NCBI GenBank assembly: GCA_019916065.1
Contig: CM034238.1
Span: 31,257,721 to 31,321,720 of the forward strand
From: Vitellaria paradoxa
Lineage: Eukaryota; Streptophyta; Magnoliopsida; Ericales; Sapotaceae
Direction: 5' to 3'
DNA length: 64,000 nucleotides
Shown: positions 1 through 9,754 of the stretch, piece by piece
Position numbering within the stretch: position 1 is the first letter of the stretch
Layout of the letters: each line of letters begins with the position of its first letter
Notes under the pieces: model-generated
The model's input: the letters and a program-made list of their open reading frames with translations, nothing else
Databases searched by the model: none
Told to the model about the DNA's origin: nothing
Translations under genes and position numbers: made by a program

Positions 1-394
1 AAAATCGCGCACGAGCGCCCAGAGGGACAAACACTCCCAAAAATGCGCCGGCGCGCGCCCACCCACAAACACGTGCAAACATGCGTAAAATCGCGCGCGA
101 GTGCCTAGAGGGACAAATGCACCCAAAACGCGCCGACGCGCGCCCACCCACAAACACGTGCAAACACGCCCAAACACGCGCAAAATCGCGCGCGAGCGCC
201 CAGAGGGACAAATGCACCAAAAAATGCGCTGGCGCACAAACACGCGCAAACACGCCCAAAAACGCGCAAAATCACGCGCGAGCGCCCAGCGGGACAAATG
301 CGCCCAAAAACGCGCCGGCATGCAAACACGCCCAAGCGCGCGCAAAATCGCGCGTGCGCGCCCAGACGCACAAACGCGCGCTCCCACCCACAAA
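1..394 (+). repeat. CpG-rich 96-bp satellite, block 1
   Basis: GC-rich tandem array built from short words such as CAAACACGC, GCAAAATCGCGCGC and CGCCCACCCACAAACACG. The GCAAAATCG word recurs here every 77-95 bp, so monomers are shortened versions of the 96-bp unit seen best at 10.0-10.6 kb. The block is cut at 394 by the hAT insertion and resumes at 2922 with the duplicated target CCCACAAA. Confidence 0.93.
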
Positions 395-853
395 TAGGGG
401 TGGAAACGAACCGAATCGAACCGAATATTTATATGTTCGAGCTCGGCTTGAAAATATGCTGAGAGGCTCGAGCTCGAATTCGAATATTTAATGAAGCTCG
501 AGCTCGGCTCGTTAAAAGAAATATAGTGTTTGAGCTCGGCTCGCGAATAGTTCGTTTAAGCAGGAGACTCGAGACAAGCTCGAGTTCGAGTTCGAAATAA
601 GCTCGAATTCGAGCTCAAGATAAGCTCGTTGAGAGGAACTAACACCATTTTATTTATTTATTTATTTTTTTTTTGTTGTGACAAAGAGTTCAAAAAATAA
701 ATATAAAGATAGCAAACCTTTTATTACACAAACAAAGGTCTTACTAACCTATTTATATAGGAAACATTGGATCGTACAAACATTTTTATAGAATTCTAGT
801 AACAAAATTTGATGAGTATAATCAATTTGTTAACAGAATATCTCATAGATTAC

Positions 854-960
854 CCTTCTCATTAACAAAAACATGCCCATCAAAGAACTCGGCAAACTCA
901 ATGACATCCTCTGGCCTCTTGAAGTCAATGTAGGCTCTAGAATAAATTTGATGCTTCTGG
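854..960 (-). pseudogene. Captured exon of a UPF3-like (Smg-4/UPF3 domain) gene
   Basis: On the minus strand a 107-bp block is bounded by a good acceptor (TTTTGCAG just upstream) and a donor (GTAATC just downstream). It encodes a peptide containing YSRAYIDFKRPEDVIEFAEF followed by FDGHVFVNEKG. This matches the conserved RNP-like Smg-4/UPF3 domain of plant UPF3, the nonsense-mediated decay factor that bridges the exon-junction complex and UPF2. Only this one internal exon is present, inside a hAT transposon, so it is a transduplicated fragment and not a functional gene. Its reading phase (one base, then CAG AAG CAT) does not match the upstream captured exon at 1791-1901: joining the two gives a stop within eight codons. 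The UPF3 identification rests on recognising the motif by eye. Confidence 0.75.
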
Positions 961-963
961 CTG

Positions 964-1790
964 CAAAATAAGAAATCAAACAAACAAATTCAATTGGATT
1001 CAAACCAAAATCGAAAATCAGGCAAGCAATCCAGAATCACATGGTTTACTTGTAGAAAAATATCATAGTCAAACAACAAAACCTAAAATCAGAAATTACC
1101 TAAAAAAGCATTCGTCCTAGCTGGATTAAAGGGCTGACTAAAGAAGTATAGCAACAACCAATCCTTTTTTAGCACCTGAATCATTAATACATTGAACAAC
1201 CAAATAAAATGAAAATGTAAATTTTGCACACCATCCAAATCAAACAGCACGAGCATGTGAGAGAATTTTTAAATAAATTTATTGTTCATTTATAAAGCAT
1301 AGCATTCCTTGGAACATAAGAAACTTATTAGAATTGGCCTTTTGTGAATAAGGTTCTCTACTTCTCATGTCCCACTTGGCATGTTGAGGTCTAACATAAC
1401 TAGGTTTTTCCCTGTTTATACACATGTGAGCAGGGAGGGGGACATGACTTACAAAATTATTTATATATTTCATAATTTTTTTAGTTGTTTTGATGTACCG
1501 GCCCACTCAAAGTTCAAGAATTTTTTTTATTCCTTTATCCCCTTAAAATTTATTAGTAATTCCATACACCAATTTGCAATTGTGGTTGGTTTGTTTTGGC
1601 CGCAACTCGCCAAAGTTCGACTGTAATTTTAAAAATCAACCGTTGCTGTTACTTAACATTTTCCGACACTCTTTAACCGTATACAAGTCAACCTTGATTT
1701 AGATATATACATAACACATATGTATCACATATACAATAGCACAATTTAAAATCAAACGAGAGAGGAATAACAATTAATTGTTTTACTCAC
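964..1790 (-). other. AT-rich intron-like interior of the hAT element
   Basis: This 827-bp stretch between the two captured exons is AT-rich, lacks any credible ORF, starts (minus strand) at the GTGAGT donor of the upstream exon and ends at the TTTTGCAG acceptor of the downstream one. It is probably a fusion of intron remnants from the two donor genes. I see no RNA gene or transposase motif in it. Confidence 0.5.
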
Positions 1791-1901
1791 GAGTTGCTGA
1801 TCAAAACCGGGGGAGAGAAACTGACAGAAATGAATACACCGGAAATGGTTCCAGTAAATGTCCTCTTCCCATTTCCTGCAATCGCTGTACTCTTCTCCCA
1901 T
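1791..1901 (-). pseudogene. Captured first coding exon of a REM/B3-domain-like gene
   Basis: The minus strand reads ATG at 1901 and 37 codons to 1791, directly followed by the strong donor GTGAGT, and is preceded by the acceptor TTTCTGCAG a few bases before the ATG. The peptide starts MGEEYSDCRKWEEDIYWNHF and continues to HFCQFLSPGFDQQL. This resembles the start of plant REM-type B3 transcription factors, where an E-x2-YWxHF stretch leads into the DNA-binding B3 domain. Upstream on the same strand are plausible spliced 5'-UTR exons: a donor GTAAAT after 2449, an exon at 2270-2221 between CTCTTCCAG and GTAAGT. The captured piece therefore probably includes the donor gene's 5' region. The rest of the gene is missing. 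The family assignment is from memory of the motif and is moderate. Confidence 0.55.
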
Positions 1902-2760
1902 CTTTCTGCAGAAATTTACCAAACAAAGAAGGGTTTTCCAGAACACCGGAAAATAATTTGAAAATTTTGGGAACTTTCAAGAATCTAACCCAAAAAAAAA
2001 AAAAAATGAATAACCTTTCACCTAGAGAAGAACAGAGAGTCTCAATACAAAATGTCCAAAAGAATTCAAAATGTTCCAGAGATCAGAGTGGCCAATGTGC
2101 AACTTTGGCTCTGCAACAACAAAGATGATACAAAAAATCTCAATTCAATACTCTTACAAAGCAAATGCACATACCTTAAAAAAAACGAAAACAACAGATG
2201 AGTGGGAGAAGGAAACTTACCCAGATCCCAGAGAAACCCAGGCAGTAATTGGAATGGTAAAAGAAAAAGACTGGAAGAGTTTGGAAAGTTGAAAAGGCAG
2301 TGAGCATTTTGGTTGCATATTTGCATGCAACGCCTTCCCCTTTCCACCGTAAGTAAGGTGCCAGCTTTGTCCGAGGACTCTAGGGCAAGCCAGGAACCAC
2401 CGTAATGCCAGGAACCATTACTTAAAGGTGAACGAGAGTAGTATTTACCTTCGATTTTGAGAATCGAGAGTGGATTTAAACTTCTGATCAATGCTTCGAG
2501 GCTTCACCTTCCAGATTACTGACTTAGTGTTGGAGACCTTACAGCTTTCTTAGTTTTTCCCTTCAACACAGAGAGAGACTCGACTTTGGAGCATTAAGCT
2601 GTAGCAACAGAAGAGGAACGGGTTAGGGTTTTTTTGGAGACTGAACTGGGTGAACTTTGAAGCTTAAAGCCTTAAACAAAAGAAAAATGATTCAGATGAA
2701 AATGGGTTTCTTGGGGTTAACGCCAAGGATGAAACGACGTCGTTTTTGCTATTCGAATAG
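1902..2760 (-). other. Captured 5'-UTR/promoter-like DNA in the hAT element
   Basis: Non-coding sequence upstream (minus strand) of the REM/B3-like exon. It contains splice-like signals at 2449, 2270 and 2221 and CT/GA-rich stretches near 2566-2580, consistent with a plant 5'-UTR with introns. It also holds the palindrome AAACGACGTCGTTT near 2731. An open frame at 2066-2491 (minus) resembles no protein I know and probably reflects UTR sequence. Confidence 0.4.
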
Positions 2761-2921
2761 CTCGCGAGCTTCACGAGCCGAATCATCTCAGGCTCGAGCT
2801 CGGCTCGATTTGTTACAAGCCTTAAACGAGACTCGAATTCGGCTCAAATATAATTCGAATCGAGCTTTTTTCGAGTCGAGCCCGAATAGCTCGATGAAAG
2901 CTCGATTCGTTTCCACCCCTA

Positions 2922-4380
2922 CCCACAAACACGCGCTAACACGCCCAAACATCCGCAAAATCGAGCGCATACGCCGAGACGAACAAACGCCCGCAAACAC
3001 GCGTCGGCGTGCGCACACGTGCAAACGCCCAAAATCGCGCACGCGCGCCCAGACGCACAAACGCGTGAAAACACACGTCGACGCGCGCCCACCAACAAAC
3101 ACGCTCAAACACACATAAAATCGCGCGCGAGCGCCCAGATGGACAAACACGCGCAAAAACGTGCCGGCGCGCAAACATGCCCAAACATGAGCAAATCGCG
3201 CTAGCGAGCCTAGAGGCACAAACGCGCGCAAACACACGTCGACGGGCGCCCACTCACAAACACGCGCAAATACGCTCAAAATCACGCGCGAGCGCCCAAA
3301 TGGACAAATTCGCCCAAAAACGCGCCGGCGCGCAAACATGCCCAAACACGCGCAAAATCGCGCCAGCGCACCCTGACGCACAAACGCACGCAAACACGCG
3401 CCGGCGCGCGACCAACCACAAACACGCGCAAAATCCCACGCGCGCGCCCATACACACAAACGCTCGCAAACACGCGTCGATGCCGCCCACCAACAAACAC
3501 GCGCAAACACGCACAAAATCGCGCGCGAGCGCCCAGATGGACAAATGCGCCCAAAAACGCGCCGGCGCGCAAACAGGCCCTAACACGCGCAAAATCGCAC
3601 CCATGCGCCCTAACGCACAAATGTGCACAAACACACGCCGGCGCGTGCCCAACCACAAACACGCGCAAACACGCGCAAAATCGCGTGCCCACGCCCAGAC
3701 GCACAAACGCGCGCGAACACGCGCTAGCGCGCGCCCACCAACAAACACGCCCAAACACGTGCAAATTTGCAGGCGCGCGCCCAGACGCACAAACGCGCCC
3801 AAAAACGTTCCGGCGCGCGCCCCCCCCCACAAACACGTGCAAACACGCCCAAACACACGAAAAATCGCGCGCGAGCGCCCTGAGGGACAAACGCGCCCAA
3901 ATATACGCCTGCGCGCGCCCACCCACAAACACATGCAAACATGCCCAAACACACGCAAAATCGCGCACACGCGCACAGACGTACAAACGCGGGCAAACAC
4001 TCGCCGACGCGCACCCAGCAACAAACACGCGCAAAATAGCGCGCGAGCGCCCAGATGTACAAATGCGTCCAAAAACGCGCCGGCGCGCAAACACGCCCAA
4101 ACACGCGCAAAATCACGCACGAGCGCCCAGAGGGACAAATGCGCCCAACAACGTGCCGGCATGCGCCCACCCACAAACACATGCAAACACGCCCAAACAT
4201 GGCCAAAATCGTGTGCACGCGCCCACCAACAAACATGCGCAAACACGCTCAAACAAGCGTAAAATCGCGCGTGAGCGCCCAGATGGACAAATGCGCCCAA
4301 AAACGCATCGGCGCGCAAACACGCGCAAAATCGCGAGCGCGCACACGGACTAAAAAATGCGCGCAAATACGTGTCGACGC
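2922..4380 (+). repeat. CpG-rich 96-bp satellite, block 2
   Basis: Continuation of the array after the hAT element, in the same orientation as block 1. Monomers contain GGACAAATGCGCCC and CCACAAACACGTGC variants (subfamily 1). Monomer spacing varies because of internal deletions. It ends near 4380, where the sequence switches to the reverse complement of the same repeat. Confidence 0.93.
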
Positions 4381-6155
4381 GCGTTTTTGCGTTTGGGCGG
4401 GTGCGTGTTTTTTTTCGCGTGTTTGGGCCTGTTTGCGCGTGTTTGTGCGCCGACGCGTTTTTGGGCGCGTTTGTCGATTTGGGCGCTCGCGCGCGATTTT
4501 GCGCGTGTTTGAGTGCGTTTGCGTGAGTTTGTTGGTGAGCGCGCGCCGGGGCGTATTTGCGCGCGTTTGTGCATCAGGGCGCGCGCGCGGGATTTTGCGC
4601 TTGTTTGGGGGTGTTTGTACGAGTTTGTGGGTGGGCGCGCGCCGACGACTGTTTGCGCGCGTTTGTGCATCTGGGCGCGCGCGTGCTTTTTTGCGCGTGT
4701 TTGGGCTTGTTTGCGCGTGTTTGTGCGCCGACGCGTTTTTGGGCGCGTTTGTCCATCTGGGCGCTCGCGCGCAATTTTGCGTGTGTTTGAGCGTGTTTGC
4801 GCGTATTTGTTGGTGGGCACGCGCCGGCACGTGTTTGCGCACGTTTGTACATCTGGGCACGCGTGCGCGAGTTTGCACGTGTTTGAGCGTATTTGCACGT
4901 GTTTGTGGGTGGGCGCGCGTCGGCACGTTTTGGGCGCGTTTGTCCCCCTGGGCGCTCGCGCGCGATTTTGCGCGTGTTTGGGTGTGTTTACGCGTGTTTG
5001 TTGCGAGGCGCACACCGACGCGTGTTTGCGCGCATTTGTGTGTCTAGGCGCGCGCGCGCGATTTTGGCCGTGTTTGGGCGTGTTTGCGCGTCGTCGCGTT
5101 TTTGGGCGCGTTTGTCCATCTGGACGCTCGCGCGCGATTTTGCGCGTGTTTGGGCGTGTTTGCACGTGTTTGTGGGTGGGCGTGCACCGGCGCGTTTTTG
5201 GGCGCGTTTGTCCATCTTGGTGCGCGCGCGCGATTTTGCGCGTGTTTGGGCGTGCTTGCGCGTGTTTGTGGGTGGGCGCGCGCCGGAGCATTTTTGGGCG
5301 CGTTTGTCCCTCAGGGCGCCCGCACGCGATTTTGCGAATGTTTGGGCGTGTTTGTTGGTGGGCGTGCGCTGGCGCATGTTTGAGCACGTTTGTTCGTCTG
5401 GTTGCGCGTGCGCGATTTTGCCCGTGTTTGGGCGTGTTTGCGCGTGTTAGTGGGTGGGTGCGCGCCAGCGTGTGTTTGCGCGCGTTTGTGTGTCTGGGCA
5501 CGCACGCGCGATTTTGCGCATGTTTGGGCGTGTTTGCCCATGTTTGTGGGTGGGCGCGCGCCGGGCCGTGTTTGCGCGCGTTTCTGGGTCTGGGCACGCG
5601 CGCGCGATTTTGTGCGTGTTTGCACGTGTTTCTGGGGGGGTGCACGCCAGGCGTTTTTGGGCGCGTTTGTCCCTCTAGGCGCGCGCGCACGATTTTGCGC
5701 GTGTTTGTGGGTCTGGGCGCGCGCGGGGCGATTTTCCGCGTGTTTGGGTGTGTTTGCACGTGTTTGTGGAGGGGCGCGCGCCGACGCATTTTTGGGCGTG
5801 TTTGTCCCTCTGTGCGCGCGCGTCGGCGCGTTTTTGGGCGCGTTTATCCCGCTGGGCGCGCGCGCGCGATTTTGCGCGTGTTTGGGCCTGTTTGCTCGTG
5901 TTGGTGGATAGGTGCGCGCCGGCCCGTGTTTGTGCGTGTTTGTGGGTTTGCGCGCGCGCACACGATTTTGCGCGTGTTTGGACGTGTTTGCACGTGTTTG
6001 TGGGGGGAGCGCGCCAGCGTGTTTGTGCGTCTGGGTGCGCGCGCGTGATTTTGCGTGTGTTTTGGCGTGTTTGCACGTGTTTGTGGGTGGGCACGCGCCG
6101 GCGCGTGTTTACGCGCGTCTGTGTGCGCGCGCGCGATTTTGCGCGTGTTTGTGCC
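4381..6155 (-). repeat. Inverted block of the 96-bp satellite
   Basis: From about 4381 the words become GCGCGATTTTGCGCGTGTTTG and GTTTGTGGGTGGGCGCGCG, the reverse complements of the flanking array words, and at about 6155 they revert. Junctions are abrupt: GTGTCGACGCGCGTTTTTGC on the left, GTGCCGGCGCCTGCCC on the right. The block is about 1.8 kb and could pair with either neighbour to form a long hairpin. Long open frames here (for example 4513-6048) are a by-product of a repeat poor in stop codons. Confidence 0.9.
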
Positions 6156-7048
6156 GGCGCCTGCCCAAAAACGCGCCGGCGCGCGCCCACCCACAAAAAC
6201 GGGCAAACACGCCCAAACACGCGCAAAATCGCGTGGGCGCGCCAAGACGCATAAACGCGGACAAACACGCGCCGGCGCGCGCCCATTAACAAACATGCGC
6301 AAAATCGCGCGCGAGCGCCCAGAAGGACAAACGCGCCCAAAAACGCGTCGACGCGCGCCCACCAACAAATACGCGCAAACACGCCCAAACACGCGTAAAA
6401 TTGCGCGCGCGCGCCAGACGCATAAACGCGCGCAAACAGGCGCCGACGCGCGCCCACCAACAAACAAGCGCAAACAGGCGCAAAATCGCGTGCGAGCGCC
6501 CAGATGGACAAATGCGCCTAAAAACACGCCGGCGCGCAAACACGGGCAGACACGCCCAAAAACGCGCAAAATTGCGTGCACGCGCTCGGACGCACAAACA
6601 CGCGCCGGCGCGCATCCACGCCCAAACACGACCTAACACGAGCAAAATCGCATGCGTGCGCCTAGACGCATAAACGCGCGCAAACATGCGCCAACGCGTG
6701 CCCACCAACAAACACGCTCAAACACGCGCAAAATCGCGTGTGAGCGCCCAGATGGACAAACGCACGCAAACACGCGCCGGCACGCGCCCACCGACAAACA
6801 CGCGCCAGCGCGCCCACCAACAAACACACGCAAACACGCCCACACACGTGCAAAATCACCCGCGCGCACCCAGACACACAAACGCGCGCGAACACTCGCC
6901 GACGCGCGCCCACCGACAAACACGCACAAACACGCGCAAAATCACGCGTGCGCACCCAGACACACAAACGCACGCCAACACACGCCGGCGCATGCCCACC
7001 CGCAAATACGTGCAAACACGTCGAAACACGCGCAAAATCGCGCGCTTG
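6156..7048 (+). repeat. CpG-rich 96-bp satellite, block 4
   Basis: The array resumes forward orientation and continues until the ORF1-only LINE insertion at 7049. The last 15 bases, AAAATCGCGCGCTTG (7034-7048), are the left target-site duplication of that insertion. Confidence 0.92.
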
Positions 7049-7072
7049 GAAATTCTGGTTTTGATTTTATCC

Positions 7073-9533
7073 ATGGCTTCAAAGTTTTCAAAAGATGATA
7101 ACTCTGGCTTGGAAATTCAAATGTTATCTAAGGGAGAGAAGTTAGAAGCATTGTTTATGCAATCCTACTCATCACCAAGCACACCAGTTGCCAATCCCAA
7201 GCATCGTGCCCATTGGAGCATAGAGGAGCTTTCTAGGAGTAAAAATCTTACTTCCAAGATTGATGAAATTATAGGGTCTTATTGTTCAACTAAAGCTGAG
7301 AATTTCGGTGATAATGAAGACCCGAATGCAGCTCAAGCAAGCTCGAAGTCACTACCTTCCTCTCCAATAAAACAAAATCCGGGAAGAAGTCTTGACAAGT
7401 TGCTAGCTGAAATTTCAATGATGAAGGTCCAAACTTTCGGAAATGAAGCCGAAGCTAGGAAGTTTGGGGAAGATGAAGAAACTCGCAAGCTCATGAAGAT
7501 TCATAAGTCCAATACTCAAGATAAGCTAGGTGAAGATGATTCTTGTTCTTTAGAAGAGGAACCCGTCGAAGGAAGCATGAAGAGTACGTTTGAGGAAGAA
7601 ACAATGGCGGTCTCGAGGCCTTATGAAGGTATGTTCACCTCTTTGGCTCCAATGGAACCTCCTTTCCACCAAGCTTGCCCGAACTTGAAGAAGGACCACC
7701 ATAAGGAATCTAGTCCATCAAAGCACCACCACCCTTCCCAATCGGTCCAAAGTCATTACCCGGGTAAATCCTCAAAAATACAAAGCTTTTCACCCCTTCT
7801 AGAAACTGGAAAGCTGCATTCAACCCATGTCAACACCCATGGACCTTCCCCACATGATCAAGACTCCCTTTGTCCGGGTAAAGCCAACTTACCAAGTGAA
7901 AAAACCAATAAACAAGTGTGTAATACCCGAGTATCCCCACCATTGCAATTTGAAATTCAAAATCAGCCTACTATTGTTGACCATTCTGAAAATGACTCCC
8001 CATCTATCAATGGTCAGCCGAATACCCAAACCAAGGCAACATCCCCGGTTAAAGACAAAACACCAAGTGAAAAAACCTTTATACAAGTCAAAAACCCATT
8101 AACTTTACCTGCCACCCACCCACCCGATTACCCAAAGGATAATGCACTAAGTCCATGTGATTACCAAGTGTGCAATACCCGAATACCCCCATCAATTCAA
8201 AATCAGCCCACTCTTGTTGACCACCTTGAAATTGATTTCCCTCCCTCTCAAAGGTCAGCCGAATACACAAACCAAGACAATATCTCAACCTAACCAGCTG
8301 GTTACAAATGAACCAAGCCAACTTCTAGCTAGCCCGAATTCCTCTTGGTCTCACCTATTTAGCTCTAATAGAGTCAAAGCTAATGGAACCTCTCTTGAAT
8401 ACATCCCACCCGACCCTCAAAAGGAAGGCTCGGCTCCAATTGTCACAATCACACAAGAGGAAGTTTCAAATGAGCTGCTTCAAATGAGCTGCTAAGATGG
8501 AACAATGCAATTGTGGGGTATATAATAGGTGCAAGGCCTCCTTTCAAACTCATGAAGTCATTCGTTGATAGAAGGTGAAAGGCATTCGGTTGTGTTGATT
8601 TATTCATCCTAAAACCTGGAATTTTCATTTTCAAACTTTCAAGATGAAGAAACTAAGCTTAAGGTGCTGGAAATGGGACCGTGGAGCTATTTTGAGAAAC
8701 CACTAATCCTCAAGCCATGGTCATCTTCCCAATCCTATGATACAGTCAGCTCGGATAAGCTTCCAATTTGGGTAAAGCTTCCTAATCTCAAGCTCCATCT
8801 TTGGTCTGCTAAAACACTTAGCAAATTGGCTAGCCAAATTGGGAACCCTCTATTCACGGATAGAATGACAGCCACAAGAGAAAGATTAGCATATGCCCGA
8901 ATTTGCATAGAAGTTGAAAAAAAATCTGATTTCCCTCAATCTATTCAAGTTATGGACTATGATGGAAGCTCTTTCCAACAACCAGTTGAATATGAATGGG
9001 TCCCTACCCTTTGTGATTCTTGTAACCAATTTGGTCACAAAACACTCAATTGTCCAAAAGCTATTAAACGGCAATGGCGCCCTGTCTCAAAGCAACCAAG
9101 TTCAATACCCAAGTCAGCCGAGATTCCTAAAGGGCAAGCTAAAGCTATGACAACCGAGCCTTTTGGAACATCAAATTCAAGTTTACTTGCCCAATTAGAT
9201 GGAGACGTGACAAGGTCCAACAAGGATAATTTCAAACCAAAAAGCATGATTCAAGACACCACCAATTCTATGGAGAACTTTGCTATGCCAAACCAATTCA
9301 ACAATCTCGTTGAGCAAGAGGAAGAATTGCCACTAGAAACCAAATGCTTTCCCACCTCTAAGGAAAGCCAAATTGAAAATCAAGCCAAAAAGGATGGAAG
9401 TTCCCAAGCTAACTATAATGATGTTGACGATGTCCTATTTTCCTTCACAGATCAGGTTGCAGATGATTGGGAAATCAAGCTCTCCAAGAGTCAAAGGAAG
9501 AAACAAGCCAAACTTAAGCAAGCAGAAAAGTGA
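7073..9533 (+). pseudogene. LINE-I ORF1 remnant (DUF4283 + CCHC zinc knuckle)
   Basis: ORF1 of a plant L1-type LINE, an RNA-binding chaperone-like protein that coats LINE RNA. The ATG at 7073 gives MASKFSKDDNSGLEIQML. The frame stays open to a stop near 8292, after which the reading continues in other frames: a segment around 8330-8490 has the family's SW(S/A)xLF-S-NR and PP motifs. A DUF4283-like region follows (about 8500-8910), including MGPWSYFEKPLILKPW and IPIW-like DKLPIWVKLPNL. The zinc knuckle CDSCNQFGHKTLNC (CX2CX4HX4C) is near 9016-9057, and a lysine-rich tail ends at the TGA at 9531-9533. At least two frameshifts occur, plus a 14-bp tandem duplication (AAATGAGCTGCTTC) near 8467-8494. 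The N-terminal, acidic and Pro/Ser-rich half carries its own partial internal repeats, with ITKCAIPEYP-type stretches near 7910-8200. It is not functional now. Confidence 0.82.
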
Positions 9534-9674
9534 GGCACCTTGGATGAAGATTAAAAAATTTTCAAGATCTTGCAAGCAGGAGAGAGAACACTTTTGTAAA
9601 AGTTAAATATTTTTGTAATATTGGATAGGTCTGGTATGAAACTACAAGAATACCATTTGATCCCCATGTTAATC

Positions 9675-9688
9675 GAGGGTATACCCTC
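9675..9688 (+). promoter_or_regulatory. 3' hairpin of LINE-I
   Basis: GAGGGTATACCCTC is a perfect inverted repeat about 55 bp before the poly(A). The equivalent site in other LINEs of the window is GGGGG-TATG-CCCCC or CAGGGG-TATG-CCCCTG, so the stem is conserved while its bases change. It is probably the RNA structure read by the LINE reverse transcriptase. Confidence 0.6.
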
Positions 9689-9754
9689 TTGATGATGTAA
9701 ATTTTTTCCATTAATCCAAATATATACACACTTACTTACCCAAAAAAAAAAAAA

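Larger units (their letters stand above)
395..2921. mobile_element. Non-autonomous hAT DNA transposon with captured host exons
   Basis: Both ends carry a perfect 16-bp terminal inverted repeat, TAGGGGTGGAAACGAA (395-410 and 2906-2921). The element is flanked by the 8-bp direct repeat CCCACAAA (387-394 and 2922-2929). An 8-bp duplication and TIRs starting TAGGG are hallmarks of the hAT superfamily. The subterminal 100-200 bp at each end are packed with GAGCTCG / CTCGAG words, typical of clustered transposase-binding sites. No transposase-like ORF is visible, so the element would depend on a transposase supplied in trans. Its interior carries exon-like fragments of two unrelated host genes on the minus strand, which makes it a gene-capturing (Pack-type) hAT. 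The host satellite word is itself CCCACAAA, so the duplication could in principle come from monomer periodicity, but exact abutment to both TIR ends favours a true target duplication. Confidence 0.88.

Noticed and set aside
1981..2006. Poly(A) at about 1,990-2,005 in the hAT element as a LINE stub
   Set aside because: The preceding bases (CTAACCC) differ from the LINE terminus and no direct repeats flank the run.
2066..2491. 141-codon open frame on the minus strand in the hAT element
   Set aside because: It overlaps splice-like 5'-UTR structure of the captured REM-like fragment and resembles no protein family.
4513..6048. Long open frames (up to about 550 codons) throughout the satellite, on both strands
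   Set aside because: They overlap each other in several frames on both strands and follow the 96-bp repeat exactly, with composition set by the repeat (Arg/Ala/Thr or Cys/Val/Arg). Stops are simply rare in the monomer.
6686..7072. Extension of LINE-I ORF1 upstream of 7073
   Set aside because: The frame runs open into satellite by chance; the target duplication at 7034-7048 marks the element start and the ATG at 7073 is the first inside it.
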